A stretch of DNA of 64,000 nucleotides. Source: Knoxdaviesia capensis. Lineage: Eukaryota > Ascomycota > Sordariomycetes > Microascales > Gondwanamycetaceae. Below the pieces are notes generated by a model that was not told the origin of the DNA, did not search any database, and was given only the letters and a program-made list of their open reading frames with translations. Made by a program: the position numbers and the translations under genes. Positions within the stretch are counted from its first letter, which is position 1. Each line of letters starts with the position of its first letter. The DNA lies in assembly GCA_001510575.1 (NCBI GenBank), contig LNGK01000008.1, positions 2,689,044 through 2,753,043 of the forward strand, read 5' to 3'. Positions 47,701 through 59,241 of the stretch are shown piece by piece.

Positions 47701-50700
47701 TTCATCCGCGTCACCATCCGCGGCAGGCCTGACCGCATCAACTGAGTCCACATCTTCCTCTGAGAAATCCTCCAGATCCTCTTCGGTAGGCTTAGACTCG
47801 TCCTCATCGTACTCTTCGTCAAGCAACACCTCTTCTTCGGGATTCTTTTTGCTGCTTTCGTGGTAGGGGGAAGAAACCTCTTGGCCATCATCGTCGCCCT
47901 CGTCTTCGGCATCTTCGTCGTATTTGTTTTCGACATCTTCCTCGTCGTCCTGACTGTCGCCGTCATCTACATCGTCCTGGTCATCGGCCGAATCGTCCTC
48001 TTGTCCCTGCTCTTCATCGTCTGCCTCATCATCTTCGCCATCGTCATCGTCGTTGCCGTCTTCAACTTGCTGGCTCGACTGTTTACGGGCTATCGGCGGC
48101 GATGGTGGCGCGTCGTCTTCTGAGTCGGAAATAAGGTCAATGACCGTCGGCTGTGATGCTGCCGGCTTAGGAACAGTGGACTGCGGCGGGTAAGTGTAAT
48201 TCGGCGGGGCCTCTTCTTCTTCTTCGTCATCATCTTCTTCGTCCTCCTCCTCTTCATCATATTCTGCATTGTTATCTGAACCCTCTCCGGCATCTTCATT
48301 ATCTGCGTCTTCATCCTCGTACTCGACGCTGTTGACTTCGTCATCGGACTGGTCCTCGTGGTCGTCGGCTTTAGAGTCGGAGTCGGCGTCGTCCTCAACG
48401 CCGCGCAGCTCGTCCTCGTCGATTTCTCCCGCCCCAGGAGATAGCTGGCCTGAGTCTTCGTTCTCGCCAAGACCATCGTCGCTCTGGGACCCCGAGTCGT
48501 CGTCTTGGACGTCCGCATAATTCCGCATGTCGTAGTCGTCGCCGGCAAAGTCACTCACTTCTCGGTCATCTTCGTTATCGCGGGTGGTTCCGGGCTCGAC
48601 CGCACCGTCTGCCTCGTCGTCTTCGTCGTAGAAGTCGTCCTCAGCAATCGGTGCTACCACGGTATCAGATTCTGGATGGATGATGACGTCGGAGGAAGGC
48701 TCGACGACCGAATCAGACTCATAGTCGGCGTCGCTCTGGTCCTGTTCGCCCTCTTCTTCGTCATCATCGTCATCGTTGACGTTGTCTTCTCCCTCGTCAT
48801 CGTCTTCGCCATCACCGGCTGCGTCAAGGTGATTGCCATATTGATCTGGCAACCGGGTTTCATCGTCTTCGGCATCGACCTCCTCGTCCACGTCTTCATT
48901 ATCACTATGATCAGATGAAATCAAAAATGGATCAGCATTGCTGGTACCGAAGTGCTGTGAAGCAAGGGGCTGGGAAACGGCAGCGGTAGCGAACGGGTTG
49001 GGCGGAGGCTGCACCACAGTCTCCTGGATAGGCTGTTCAACGGTGTGGTTGGCGTCGAAAGCAGCAGGCGAGTGATGTGAGGTGGCCGGCTCGTAAGGGG
49101 ACGCCGAGTAGGTTTCCACTCCGTATGGATAGCTCGCTGCCCAGGGAGCAGCGGTAGAGGTTTGTTTCGGCGTGTCAACCAGCGCAGAAGACTGAGGCTG
49201 CCAGGAAGAATGCGCAGCGGAGAGGTCGGGGTAGGCCCCGCTGGAGGGCTCGGTCGGCTGTTCGTCATGGACAGAAGACGGTTGTAGGTGAGAAGGATCA
49301 GTGGTGATGAGATCGTAGGCGCTGGAGGAAAGCTGCTGAGTGAAGGAGGAGGAGATCTCGTGAGATTCGAGTGGCAAGCCTGCAAACGCCTCCACAGGCT
49401 CGGAGGCTGGCACGAGCTGGTCACTGGGAGGACCGTGGGTATCGGTTTCTGAGGGAAACGGGATAAAGCCGACGAAGGCGGGCAAACCAATGTGGCTGCC
49501 AATAGTAGCTTCCGCCTCGTGTTGGCTGCTGCTTGGGGGTGCGTCTCTTGGCGTGTCTGTCTGGACGCTGGGCGGGATGTCAGCCTCGCTGACTGGTTCG
49601 AGGAAAGGAGACGATACAGGTTCGGGCGCGGGTTCGGGCGCGGGTTCGGGCGCGGCATCGTTCGAAGAGGCAGGTGGCTGCGCGGCAGTTGAGGGCACGG
49701 TGGCTTCGAGTGCAGACGTAGTAATAGGCTTTGCTACCTCATTATCAACGGGACTCGGCTCCCTCACAGGCTGCGGCGACGCCTGAACCCGGCTCTTCTT
49801 CGCGGGAGGTCGAATGGGGCTATCAGGCTCGCCGACACTCTCGTCAGACGACTCGTCCAGCTCATGTTTGCCCTCAGCCTCCTGGGTCTGCGGTTCCGGG
49901 CTGGGCGATGTGCTAGCGTAGCGCCACGAGCTTCCCGGGAGGGAAAACCGAGTATTGAGAGAGCGGCCGGTCTTGCGCTTCGGGTGGGCGGCAAGATCGT
50001 CGAAGTCGCTCTCGAATAGCGCACCATAGGACACCCGGGCGCGTTTGAGGAAGGCCGGGGACTGGTACACGTCGGAGTCTGCGTCGTGGGCAAAGGCGCG
50101 TTTCGCGGGGGTGTTCTTCATGGTGCTGTTCGACGGGAGGGGAGAGTCCTGGGGGAGAGTCGAGGCGGGTTCGGCGAGAATGGAAGAAAGGGGTATATCG
50201 GGGAGAGAGGAGGGATCGAGCGCGGATGGCGGTTTGGCGTCTGCGTCGACGGTGACGAGCTTTTCTTCGCTGGGGTCGCCAACCAGTGCCTAAAGGAAGA
50301 GGAGGGCGTGTTAGAAGCCGACCAGCGCGCGCCAAACGCCGGAAAGGAGGAGGGGAAAGGGGGCGTTCTTACTTTGAAAGTGGTGCAGGTAGGAAACCGC
50401 ATCTGCCACTCCAGCGTCGACCCAGGCGGGCCGGACACTTTCGCGTTGGCATCCCACTGGACACCCCACAGACTCAGCACCAAGCTATCGCCGCCGGACA
50501 AGCCGCAGTCTGCGACCGCCCGCGCTGCCGCGCCCTCAAAGCACACGCGCACCTGGCCGCGCTGGCGACGGCGCCGCGCATCGGGGTCGGCCAGGAGAAA
50601 CGACAAAGAGCGCGACACCGAGCTGTACGGCCACACAATGGTAACGGTGCCGTGCACCACGCGGCGCGCGGCGTCGGGGAGCGTCGGGCAGAGCTGGTCG

Positions 50701-50756
50701 ATGGCAGTGGCGATTGCGTCAGGCCCGAGCGGGGGAGGAGGCCCGCCAGGCTCCAT
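44797..50756 (-). CDS. Giant acidic protein with C-terminal POT1/Cdc13-type telomere-binding OB fold
   Basis: Two exons, 50756-50373 and 50289-44797, joined in phase 0 by an 83-bp intron (GTAAGA...TTTAG), give 1958 residues. The first 128 residues are globular and beta-rich (GTVTIVWPYSSVSRSLSFLL; LSGGDSLVLSLWGVQWDANA) and may be another OB-like fold. A very long disordered region follows, with dense Asp/Glu runs at about residues 600-1010 and Glu/Pro/Thr-rich sequence after it. At about residues 1744-1874 is a Telo_bind-like OB fold: DVVGMVVTQPAEPKRPKSGP, YLLCLYVTDATT, SGDVILLRGFKVVS, SSWAVFE. A short helical end contains GPPVELSPDETQFF. POT1/Cdc13-type domains bind single-stranded telomeric DNA; a role in end protection is inferred. 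Using only the second exon's ATG at 50121 would lose the first globular part. Confidence 0.82.
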
Positions 50757-51926
50757 TGTGGAAGATTTCGATAATTCGGATCACTTCGGATGATCGGGGT
50801 GAGAGGTTCCAAGATTGGATGGTTGGATGGTTGGAGAGTTGGATGTTGGGCGGGATATGGTGATGCAAACAACGCGAATACTGAGGCGTGTTAGTGGTCG
50901 CGAAGAAAAGATCGCTGAGGCGTCAGCTCCAGATATGCGTCAGTAGAAAGAGACGCGCGTTAGTGGAGAAGTGACGAGAGCACGCTCTTCTTCTTTGGTA
51001 AAAGAATAAAAGGAAGAAAGAAAAAAACGAAAAACGAAAAAAAGGGGGGAGCAAATTCGAAAAATGATGTTGAATGTTGATGGGAGATGATGTGATGAGG
51101 TTGACACCAAAAACTCACAAACAAACGAAGCTGTGAATTCAGACCCAAATACGCCACACACTTGCGCCACAACTTCACACCAGCCCCATTCGAGATTTAA
51201 AGACTAACCCTAGTGGGGGGTAACATTAGGGTTACACTGTGTCGTGTCGGATATCGGGCATATCGTCAACGGGGATGGACGGCGGACAGTCTAACCAGAA
51301 GGGAATTTATGCATATCCCAGATACAACCTTCGATTCCAACGCCTGGCTAGAAATCCTAGGTTTCCCAAACCAAGGGCCCGCCCGTGATATCTCATAGAC
51401 CACCCCGTTCCAACATTAAAAGAGTCTGAGCTCGCTGCAACGCCGAAATCTTAAAAAAAGTCGGTTGTGTCCTCCCGGCAGCTTCGCAAAACTCCACTTC
51501 GTGTCCCTGGTTTTGTCTCTTCCGTTCGGCAGTGACTTGGCCGCCGACTAAAAAACAGTAAAACGTCTCCGCAAACCGGAGTGCCAAGCGTGCCCGGGAC
51601 CCTGGATTTCGCCTATGGTGGCGTGACTGGCGCCTTTAGTCGCGTAGGAGAAATTCGGTCGTGCGAGCATTAATTTATGCTTGAGCCCGACGATCTCTCT
51701 TTTATCTTTATTTTGGCTGTCCTGATCGCATTTTCCGCCTCATACTCACCTGCAGCTGTCTGTGGTTGTTGTTGCTGCTGCTTCTTTTGCTCTCTAGGCC
51801 CCCCTCGTCCGTACAACTCCACAACCCCGCCGGATCCTAACTCCGAAACGCCTTCCGATCATCCGCATCGGCAGAGAAGCAGCACAGGCTCATACCCCAC
51901 ATCTAGTACACTCCGGACCGCCCAAA
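50757..51926. promoter_or_regulatory. Divergent promoter region
   Basis: Shared 1.17-kb upstream region of the telomere-type gene (minus) and the monooxygenase gene (plus). It has CTAACCCTAG (51205-51214) and, shortly after, ATTAGGGTTAC (51226-51236), an inverted pair of telomere-repeat-like motifs. A CT-rich leader precedes the plus-strand start. No coding region seen. Confidence 0.55.
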
Positions 51927-53312
51927 ATGTCCGTCCTCCCCAAAATCTCCCGAATCGCCATCATCGGCGCCGGCCCCAGCGGCCTCGCGACCGCAAAGTA
52001 CCTCCGTGACCAACCCGGCGCCGGGTGGACCATCTCGCTCTTCGAGAAGCAGCCCGAGGCCGCACAGGGCGGCACGTGGTTCTACTCATCCGCACCACCG
52101 CCGCCAACGCCCATACCGCTGACCGACCCCCACCAACCCCTCCCGGCGCCGTCGGCAGGAGATGCAACCGCGCCGGTGTTCTCGAACGCCATGTACGAGA
52201 AGCTGAACACCAATATCCCCGGCTCGCTGATGCAGTTCACCGGGTGTCCGTTCCCGAGCACCAACCTGCTGTTCCCGTCTCGCCAGGATGTGCGCGACTA
52301 CGTGGTCGCGTACGGCCGCGAGGTGCAGCCGCTGGTGCGCTACTCGACGCAGGTTGAGCACGTCGAGAAGCACCCCGGCAGCGGCGTCTGGACGGTGCGG
52401 TCACGACAGTTGGGGGACCCGGCGACTGCTGTCACGGAGGAGGAGTTTGACGCGGTGGTGGTGGCTAATGGTCACTATATCGTGCCGTACGTGCCCAACA
52501 TCGCCGGAATCGCCGAGTTCAACGCCGCCCACCCCGGCGTCATCCAGCACTCGCGCGAGTACCGCGCCGCGTCCGCATACACCGGGAAAAACGTGGTAGT
52601 GGTTGGAAACGGACCGTCCGGCCTCGACATTGCCCGACAGATCCATTTCGTCGCGAAGGCCCCCCTCCGGTTGTCCGTGCGCACGACCACCCCTGCTGCC
52701 AAGCTGACCCACACCGGCGCCGAGGAGGTCCCGCCGATTGCGGAGTTCCTGCCGGATGTCCGCGGAGTGCGCTTTACCGATGGGTCGATTGTGACTGACC
52801 TGGACGCTGTGGTGCTGTGCACCGGCTTCTTCTTCAGCTACCCGTTCCTGCATGGCCTCAAGACCGAGCTAGTCACCACTGGTCGCGGGGTCAATGGCCT
52901 GTTCCAGCACTTATTTGTGGTTGAGGACCCGACGCTGGTTTTCGTGGGCTTGCTGATGCAGGCTGTGCCATTTCCGATCGCCGAAGCCCAGAGTGCCGTG
53001 CTGGCCGCGGTGTGGGCCGGCGCGTTGGAATTGCCATCGACGGAGGCGATGCAGGCGTGGTCCGACAAGCTAAAGAGTTCCCGGGGAGATAACCTACACG
53101 GGCTTGATCCTGAATGTGACGGAAAGTATATCAATTTCTGCCATGACTGGGCTCTGAAGGCATCTCCCAAAGGTCGTACACCACCGTATTGGGACGACGT
53201 CATTCTGTGGCAGCGGAAGCTCTTCGCTGAGGCCAAGCTCCGATTTGAGATTGGCGGGTTGAAGGCATACACGTTAGAAGAGCTAGGGTTCAAATATCCA
53301 GAACTGCCCTGA
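51927..53312 (+). CDS. Flavin-containing monooxygenase (FMO-like, possibly thiol-specific)
   Basis: Intronless, 461 residues, typical FMO length. The FAD-binding motif GAGPSG is at residues 14-19 in RIAIIGAGPSGLATAKYL. The NADPH-binding motif GNGPSG is at 227-232. An FMO-like signature (PGVIQHSREY) lies just before it, matching FxGxxxHxxxY except that the first position is not Phe. VVLCTGF near 295 is the usual ATG-like motif. The enzyme would oxygenate a nucleophilic sulfur or nitrogen atom with NADPH and O2. The nearest characterised fungal type I can think of is the thiol-oxidising yeast FMO1, but substrate cannot be read from sequence. No signal peptide; probably cytosolic or ER-associated. 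It faces the telomere-type gene divergently and converges on rad16. Confidence 0.88.
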   Translation: MSVLPKISRIAIIGAGPSGLATAKYLRDQPGAGWTISLFEKQPEAAQGGTWFYSSAPPPPTPIPLTDPHQPLPAPSAGDATAPVFSNAMYEKLNTNIPGSLMQFTGCPFPSTNLLFPSRQDVRDYVVAYGREVQPLVRYSTQVEHVEKHPGSGVWTVRSRQLGDPATAVTEEEFDAVVVANGHYIVPYVPNIAGIAEFNAAHPGVIQHSREYRAASAYTGKNVVVVGNGPSGLDIARQIHFVAKAPLRLSVRTTTPAAKLTHTGAEEVPPIAEFLPDVRGVRFTDGSIVTDLDAVVLCTGFFFSYPFLHGLKTELVTTGRGVNGLFQHLFVVEDPTLVFVGLLMQAVPFPIAEAQSAVLAAVWAGALELPSTEAMQAWSDKLKSSRGDNLHGLDPECDGKYINFCHDWALKASPKGRTPPYWDDVILWQRKLFAEAKLRFEIGGLKAYTLEELGFKYPELP

Positions 53313-54093
53313 GGTATATACCTTGAGATCTCCTCTCTGAAAGTTACACAACCAGCAAGCATATATAGAGGTACATAAGCATGTTTGATAGCCCAGTAAC
53401 ATAAATTGCATGAGCGTGTCTTTTTATCACTTCAATAGCATCACCAGAAACAAGTCAAACAGAGTTCAACAGCACCAACCAATACAAACAAGTCTCAAGA
53501 CAAGACACTAGAGAAAGCTAAAAAGCAATGACAACAATGACAAATCTATCGTAGCTAGCCTGCTGAAGACAAAAGATCTCATACCACCACAACGCCAGCA
53601 CACCCCAAACAGCTAGGGCAGACCAACCGTCATGAACATACAGAAGTTAAGGCACACAAATAACGAACACTCAAATACTAAGAGGGAAACAGAACAAGGA
53701 CAAAAACGGAAAGAAGAAAAAGGTGCAATTCAAGGAGTAAGTAGCAGAACTAGAAACTTGCTAATAACTTGCCCAAAGACTCCAAAACCCCCTCCCCCAG
53801 AATCGTAGCCAGCTGAACTCAGAAGCAAAGAAAGAAAAGCATTGAGAGAACAGAAGAGAACTCCGTATCCTCCAAACAATGAATGAGGCCCTAGAAGAAA
53901 ACAAGCAACCGAAAACAGACCAGAACCATGCCCGAAAATGACCCTAGGTATAACAACCTTACGGGCTCCTGAAAAGTTGGACAGGAATTTCATCATACGG
54001 GTTAGGGTTGGTCAGGGGAGAGCTGGAAGGACGAAAGAGACAAAAAAAACCCAAGGACGGCGAGCAACCTCGGAGAGCAGCTGGCAGATCAGC
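53313..54093. other. Convergent 3' intergenic region
   Basis: 780 bp between the monooxygenase stop and the rad16 stop. A-rich on the plus strand, with GTTAGGGTTGG at about 54000-54010. No coding region seen. Confidence 0.6.
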
Positions 54094-57000
54094 TTAGTTA
54101 CCGCGGAAAAGGAACCGCATGTCCTCCGGGGTCAGAGCCTGGAGGGCGATCATGTCTTGGTCCACAGTGGACCGGATCATGTTAGCTTTCTTTTCCTGGA
54201 GTTGGATGATCCGACTCTCAACCGAATCCTCAACAATAATATTGGTGATGATGCAGGGCCGGGTCTGGCCAATTCGGTGGCATCTGTCGGCAGACTGCCA
54301 TTCCACAGCCGGGTTCCACCATCTAGCATTTGGGAAAAGAAGCAGAAGATGTTAGTGGCAGATACTTCTATAAACGGTTGAGTTGGGAAGAGAGAGAGAG
54401 AGAGAGAGAAGAGAAGAAGAACTTACGGCTCCACGATGAAAACACGGGACGCCTCTGTGAGGTTCAGCGCCACTCCTCCAGCGCGCAGCGAGACGAGGAA
54501 GCAATCGACCTCGACATTCTTCATGAAATGGTTGATAGACGCATCACGCTGCATAGGCGTCATGCTACCATCCAACATGGTCGTGGTGATTCCCGCATGG
54601 CGCAGCCGCCACTCAATCAGCTGCAGCATTGATGTAAACTGCGAGAACACAATGGCCTTCTGGCGCGCGTTGTCGCGTCTGAGGCGGAACAGCTCGTGCA
54701 CCAAGAGCTCGATCTTCGTCGACGACACCCAGTTCTTAGGATTGATGCGGTAGACGATGGATGACTTGGATTTGCGGGACGTGGGATCGTCCTCGTCGAT
54801 GTCGTCCAGGGCCGGCTGGTCTAGATCAATCAGCAGCTCAACGTGGCAACGCGGGCACGTAGCCTCCTGGTCGGAGGCGAGGTACGACATGACGCAAAGC
54901 CGGCAGAACTCGTGCTTGCAACGGCTGCGGATGGGCTCCTGGGCAGGAGACTCGCAGATGGCGCACTCGAACGTGTTCTGTTCGGAGCCCATGTCAAATT
55001 TATGCAGAATCAGGTCGGGGTGGTTTGCGGCCTGACGCATCTGCATGATCAGGCCAAAGATATTGGCGTAATTCTTCAGCATCACTCCCTGGGAAACATA
55101 GGTATCGTAGCGACGCTGGCTGTCAACCATGATGCTGCGGGCAAAGTCGTTTTCAACATCGCTGAAGATCTGTCTGCGAACATAAAGCTCCTTCACCGGG
55201 AGCTCCATGGAGTCCATGTGATCCTTCTTCAGGCGGCGAAGCATGATGCGATCGGTAAGCAAACGGAGCTTGGCGAGAGCCACGGATCCGTCTCCATTGT
55301 TGCCGCTACGCTGGATGGGGTTGTATATCTGATGGTTGAACACAGCCTGGTGGGCAAATGCGCTGTGCTTGCATTGCTTGCATGATCTCGATTCGGTCAT
55401 GTCCCATTCAAGGGACTCGCAAGTACACGACTTGCAGAAGTAGAGAGCAAATGGCTCAACCTTCAGAAAGCGGAGGAGGGAAAAGAACTCGCCAATGCGG
55501 TTCTGGAGGGGGGTTCCGGTGAGACACCACCGGTATGTGGCTTTGAGGGCAAAGCAAGCTCGGGCCGTAATGGTTGTTCGGGTCTAGCAAGAGAGAGAGA
55601 GAGAGAGAGAGAGAAGGAGAGAGATGTCAGTAGGAATCTCTATTGTGGAAGAGAAAAACACAAGGCAATAGGAACAAGTGGAACAGCAGGAACAAAAGGG
55701 AAAACGAGAGGCAGAGAAATGGACAACTCACCTTGATTTCATGCGCCTCGTCAAGAATCAGCCGATGGAACTCAATGCCATGAATGATGCTGGGGGTCCG
55801 GGTAATCACCACCTCCGTAATGTCCATATCATTAGCCTTGCCCTTCTTGGAGGGCTTGCTACCGCTATTAGCAAAATCATCTTGCTTCTTCTTCTTTGTC
55901 TGACGGCCACCTTCAGCACGGCTAAACATGGACTGCAGGGAGTTGTATGACATAATGATCAGATCATACTGCTTGAGCTCGGCCGCCGTGATAGTCTTCG
56001 ACTTGGGGTTGCTGCCGTGGAAGATGAACACCTTAAGGAGATCGTTGGTGTACGACTTGATTTCGGCCACCCATTGCATGATTGCAACCGGGGGAGTCAG
56101 AACAAGGGTCAGCTTCCGGGCCGGGTAGTCAGACATGATCAGGGACACGGCTTGGATGGTCTTCCCCAGGCCCATCTCGTCTCCCAGGAGACCACCCTTC
56201 CATTTCGACTCCTCCATCGCTTTCATCCAGCTCAGACCGGATTTCTGGAAGCCCTTCATCTGGCGGGAAATATGCTGAGGCTGCGGAGCGGGGTCCGGTT
56301 GGAGCGGCGGTTCATCGGAAAGATTGTGCCACATCAGAAGCATTTTGGGGTGGAACTTTTTCAAAGAACTCTGGCGATGCTTATGCGGGGGAATAAATTC
56401 TAGAACAGGGTCATAGCCAAGAATCGGGGCGTAGCTATCCACATCCATGCGGACAACGGAAGAGGTATCCGAAAGAGACGCGAGGCTGGAGGAGTCATCA
56501 CTATTGCCTTCCTCAAAGCCGTCGGTGCTATCAATCTGGTTGTCGTCACTCCCATCATCGGTCGTCAGATCCATGTATTCTGTTCTGGGGGTGGCGAGCC
56601 GGCTCGTCCGGCCGCGCGAGTTATGCCGACCGTTGGCACGTCCAACGACAGGCCGATGACCTGGGGCGGACAACTGAGAAGCACGAACAAAACCAGAGGT
56701 CGGAAGCCAAGGATCTTTAACTCCAGTGATCAGATCTGGTGCGCGGCGAAAGAGGTACTCGGAACGACCCGAGGCAGTGAGATTGCCAGGGTTGGGGGTG
56801 TTGGCCCCTGTTGCCTGAGAACCGCCGGGAAGTGCGTGATTGGGGACGGCCAAGATCCCCGTAGCTTCTTCCTCCTCGAAGTCATTGTCATCGTGGATTT
56901 CACCATGGCCGTTGCCGGGCTGGATAGCAAGAGCTTGAGCAGTCTGAGCATCCTCCTCTTCTTGAAGCTGCAGAGCAAGCTGGAAGTCGGCATCTTCGGA

Positions 57001-57956
57001 TTTGGTGGAAGTAGACTTCGTCTTTGAAGATCTAGCGGCAGCTAGAGAGGATCGGGTGGCAACACGGCGTTTGGATTCAAAATACAAATCTTCATCATCA
57101 TCCTCGTCGTCGTCGTCATCGCCCATGTCACCGACCTTGCGTTTGCCAGCGGAAAGAGAGAACTTACTCTGGCGAAGAGCAAATTGAGTTAGGGGGCGCG
57201 ATGATTTCTGAGAGGTAGATTGGGAAACGGTGATGAACGGGGAGTTGGGGGTGGCTCCGGTGCCGTCATTGGGAGTCGCAGTGGCCGAAGGGTCACCGGA
57301 ATAGGAAGTGTTTGTCATGGGAGAGTCCTCCGACGTGGACGAGGGGAGACCGTCCATTGCGGAAGAGTAGGTCTCTAGCCAGGCCGAGTGGCTTCTGCTA
57401 GATCTTCGCTTGACGGTTACCTCAAGACGTTGGGATAGGAGAACCTCGGGCTGAGGGAGAGAAGGCAGAGGGGTTTTCACTGCGGGTGATGGTTTGGAAC
57501 TAGAAGAATGATCCTTATCCACTTCTGAAAGGCAGTGAGCGAAGGTTAAGAGAAGAGAAGCAGTGGTTAGACACAGGAGTTTGAAGAGGAGAGGAAAGGG
57601 GAGGAAGAAAGAAAACAGCAAAGCGACTCAACAAGAGTAGGGCGGGTTATTTATAGTGATGGACGGGACGAGGCAGTCAAGTCACCGCATATTTTATGTT
57701 TGATGCTGTGAAGTGTGGGGGAGGAAGCAAGTTTCCGTACCTGGGACCGCGTCATTGGGTATCATGAACCGTTTTGCCACAGAGGAACGAGTTGGATATC
57801 TTGTTCGGGCAGGAGGCATATCTCCAACTATAAACACACAAGGCTGTTAGAATGGAACTTGGTTCTTGATTGTACACATGGCCATTGTGGGGCTGAGGAA
57901 CACATCGTCGTACCTGAGATAGGGCTGGCATTCTTGCCTTTGCCTTTAGGAGGCAT
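54094..57956 (-). CDS. rad16: Rad16-type SNF2 ATPase with RING finger (global-genome nucleotide excision repair)
   Basis: With Rad7, Rad16 forms the damage-sensing complex that repairs non-transcribed chromatin. Exons on the minus strand: 57956-57914, 57827-57741, 57524-55732, 55583-54427, 54322-54094, all phases matching, for 1102 residues. Residues 1-430 are disordered and acidic/Ser-rich. The SNF2 domain starts near 460, with Walker A in LLGDEMGLGKTIQAVSLIMS (about 490) and LDEAHEIK at 634-641. The C3HC4 RING sits inside the helicase at about 848-888 (CAICESPAQEPIRSRCKHEF...CPRCH), as in yeast Rad16. The C-terminal helicase half includes FSQFTSMLQLIEWRLRHAGI, DGSMTPMQRD and HRIGQTRP. The start was chosen because exon 1 (MPPKGKGKNASPIS) and exon 2 splice in phase; the frame upstream of exon 3 is intronic. 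Two introns carry GA repeats. Confidence 0.95.
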
Positions 57957-59241
57957 CGTGATTGGACAGCAGCAAACGGTATATATAGATGGGATTTGAA
58001 TAACTGCAGCAAGTCCAGTATGAGAGAGAATAGGAATAGCCCAAGAGTTAAATCCGAGGACGAATACAGAAAAGATAGGAGAGCTCAAGGCCTGAGACAA
58101 TTATAGTAGGGGGAAGGATACATTCACGTCTGGCTCAATAAACCTTGTAAATGAGGGCAAGGCAGATGAAAGAGAGGAGCAGATCTTCTTTTCTTGAAAA
58201 AAGAATGAAGCTATTCACAAGGTGTAATAAAGGGGAAGAGGGAAAAGATAAGGGTGGTGAACAAAGCAAGGCCAATGCAAACAGATAAAGGCGGAAAGAA
58301 AGAGGCAGGCAGGCATGTAGCTTTATAACAGATGAATTCAAGGGAAGGAAGGGAAATATCAAGATCAGGTTGATCGCACCAGGCAGGAGCAACCCATAAA
58401 CCGGTTCACATTTTCAAAATAGAAGGAACAAAGAGTATCTGTCTCTATATGGTCCTTGAGAAATAAAGAGTTAGTATATATATATAAAAGAAATTTTCAG
58501 ATACCCGACGGCTTAGGAGAGTTAGTGGCGGAAAAGCAAGAAAAGTTAAGAGCCGGCCGGACTGAATTTGAAAAAAGAAACTATAAAATCCACTTTCCAG
58601 GCAGCATGTCCCATTATCGGGCTTAGCTTCAGCCAGCATTACCTCAAAAAGGTTTGAGATTTTGGGAAATCAAACGAGAACAGGTCAGGATCCACCGCGT
58701 TATCAGGGGAGGACACGGTATCACATGACCACTTAGGGGAAATGCAGTATAGTGCGGATTGGCAGAATCTGGGTTCAGCACTGTGGGGGAGTGATTTTCT
58801 GCATGGCATCTGCTCACAAATGCGAAACACAGCACAGTGCTAGATCCCTTCCCGGATGTAAGTGGTGTCCACATCTCACGTGATATCGCGATTTTTGGAT
58901 GATGGTGGATGCCTTAAAAGTTCAGGGTACTTTCAAGCCTTTTAACAGCCGAAGCCAGGGAGTCCTGTTTGTTAGACCTAAGGGTTATAGGCCGATAACA
59001 AGGCTTAACAACTTCAACCATCACCTAACGTCTTCCTATCCAAAATCTTCCTAACTCTCTCTCATCGAGACTTATTTACCTATTTACTACTCTCTTTTCT
59101 TTTCTACTGATATTGCCCTTTTGTGTTTTCTACTCTGTTCAATCTTTTTGTCTCTTCTTGTCCTCTGTTCATCATCCTTCTCTCAATCACACTGGCCTTC
59201 GTTTGATTCTGTCTGTCGGACAGAATCTGGACACTATCAAA
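57957..59241. promoter_or_regulatory. Bidirectional promoter of rad16 and rad7
   Basis: 1285 bp between the two divergent start codons. Two palindromes, TCACGTGA (58876-58883) and ATCGCGAT (58885-58892), lie one base apart and about 350 bp upstream of the rad7 ATG. A long CT-rich leader (59030-59240) precedes rad7. No coding frame of interest. Confidence 0.65.
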
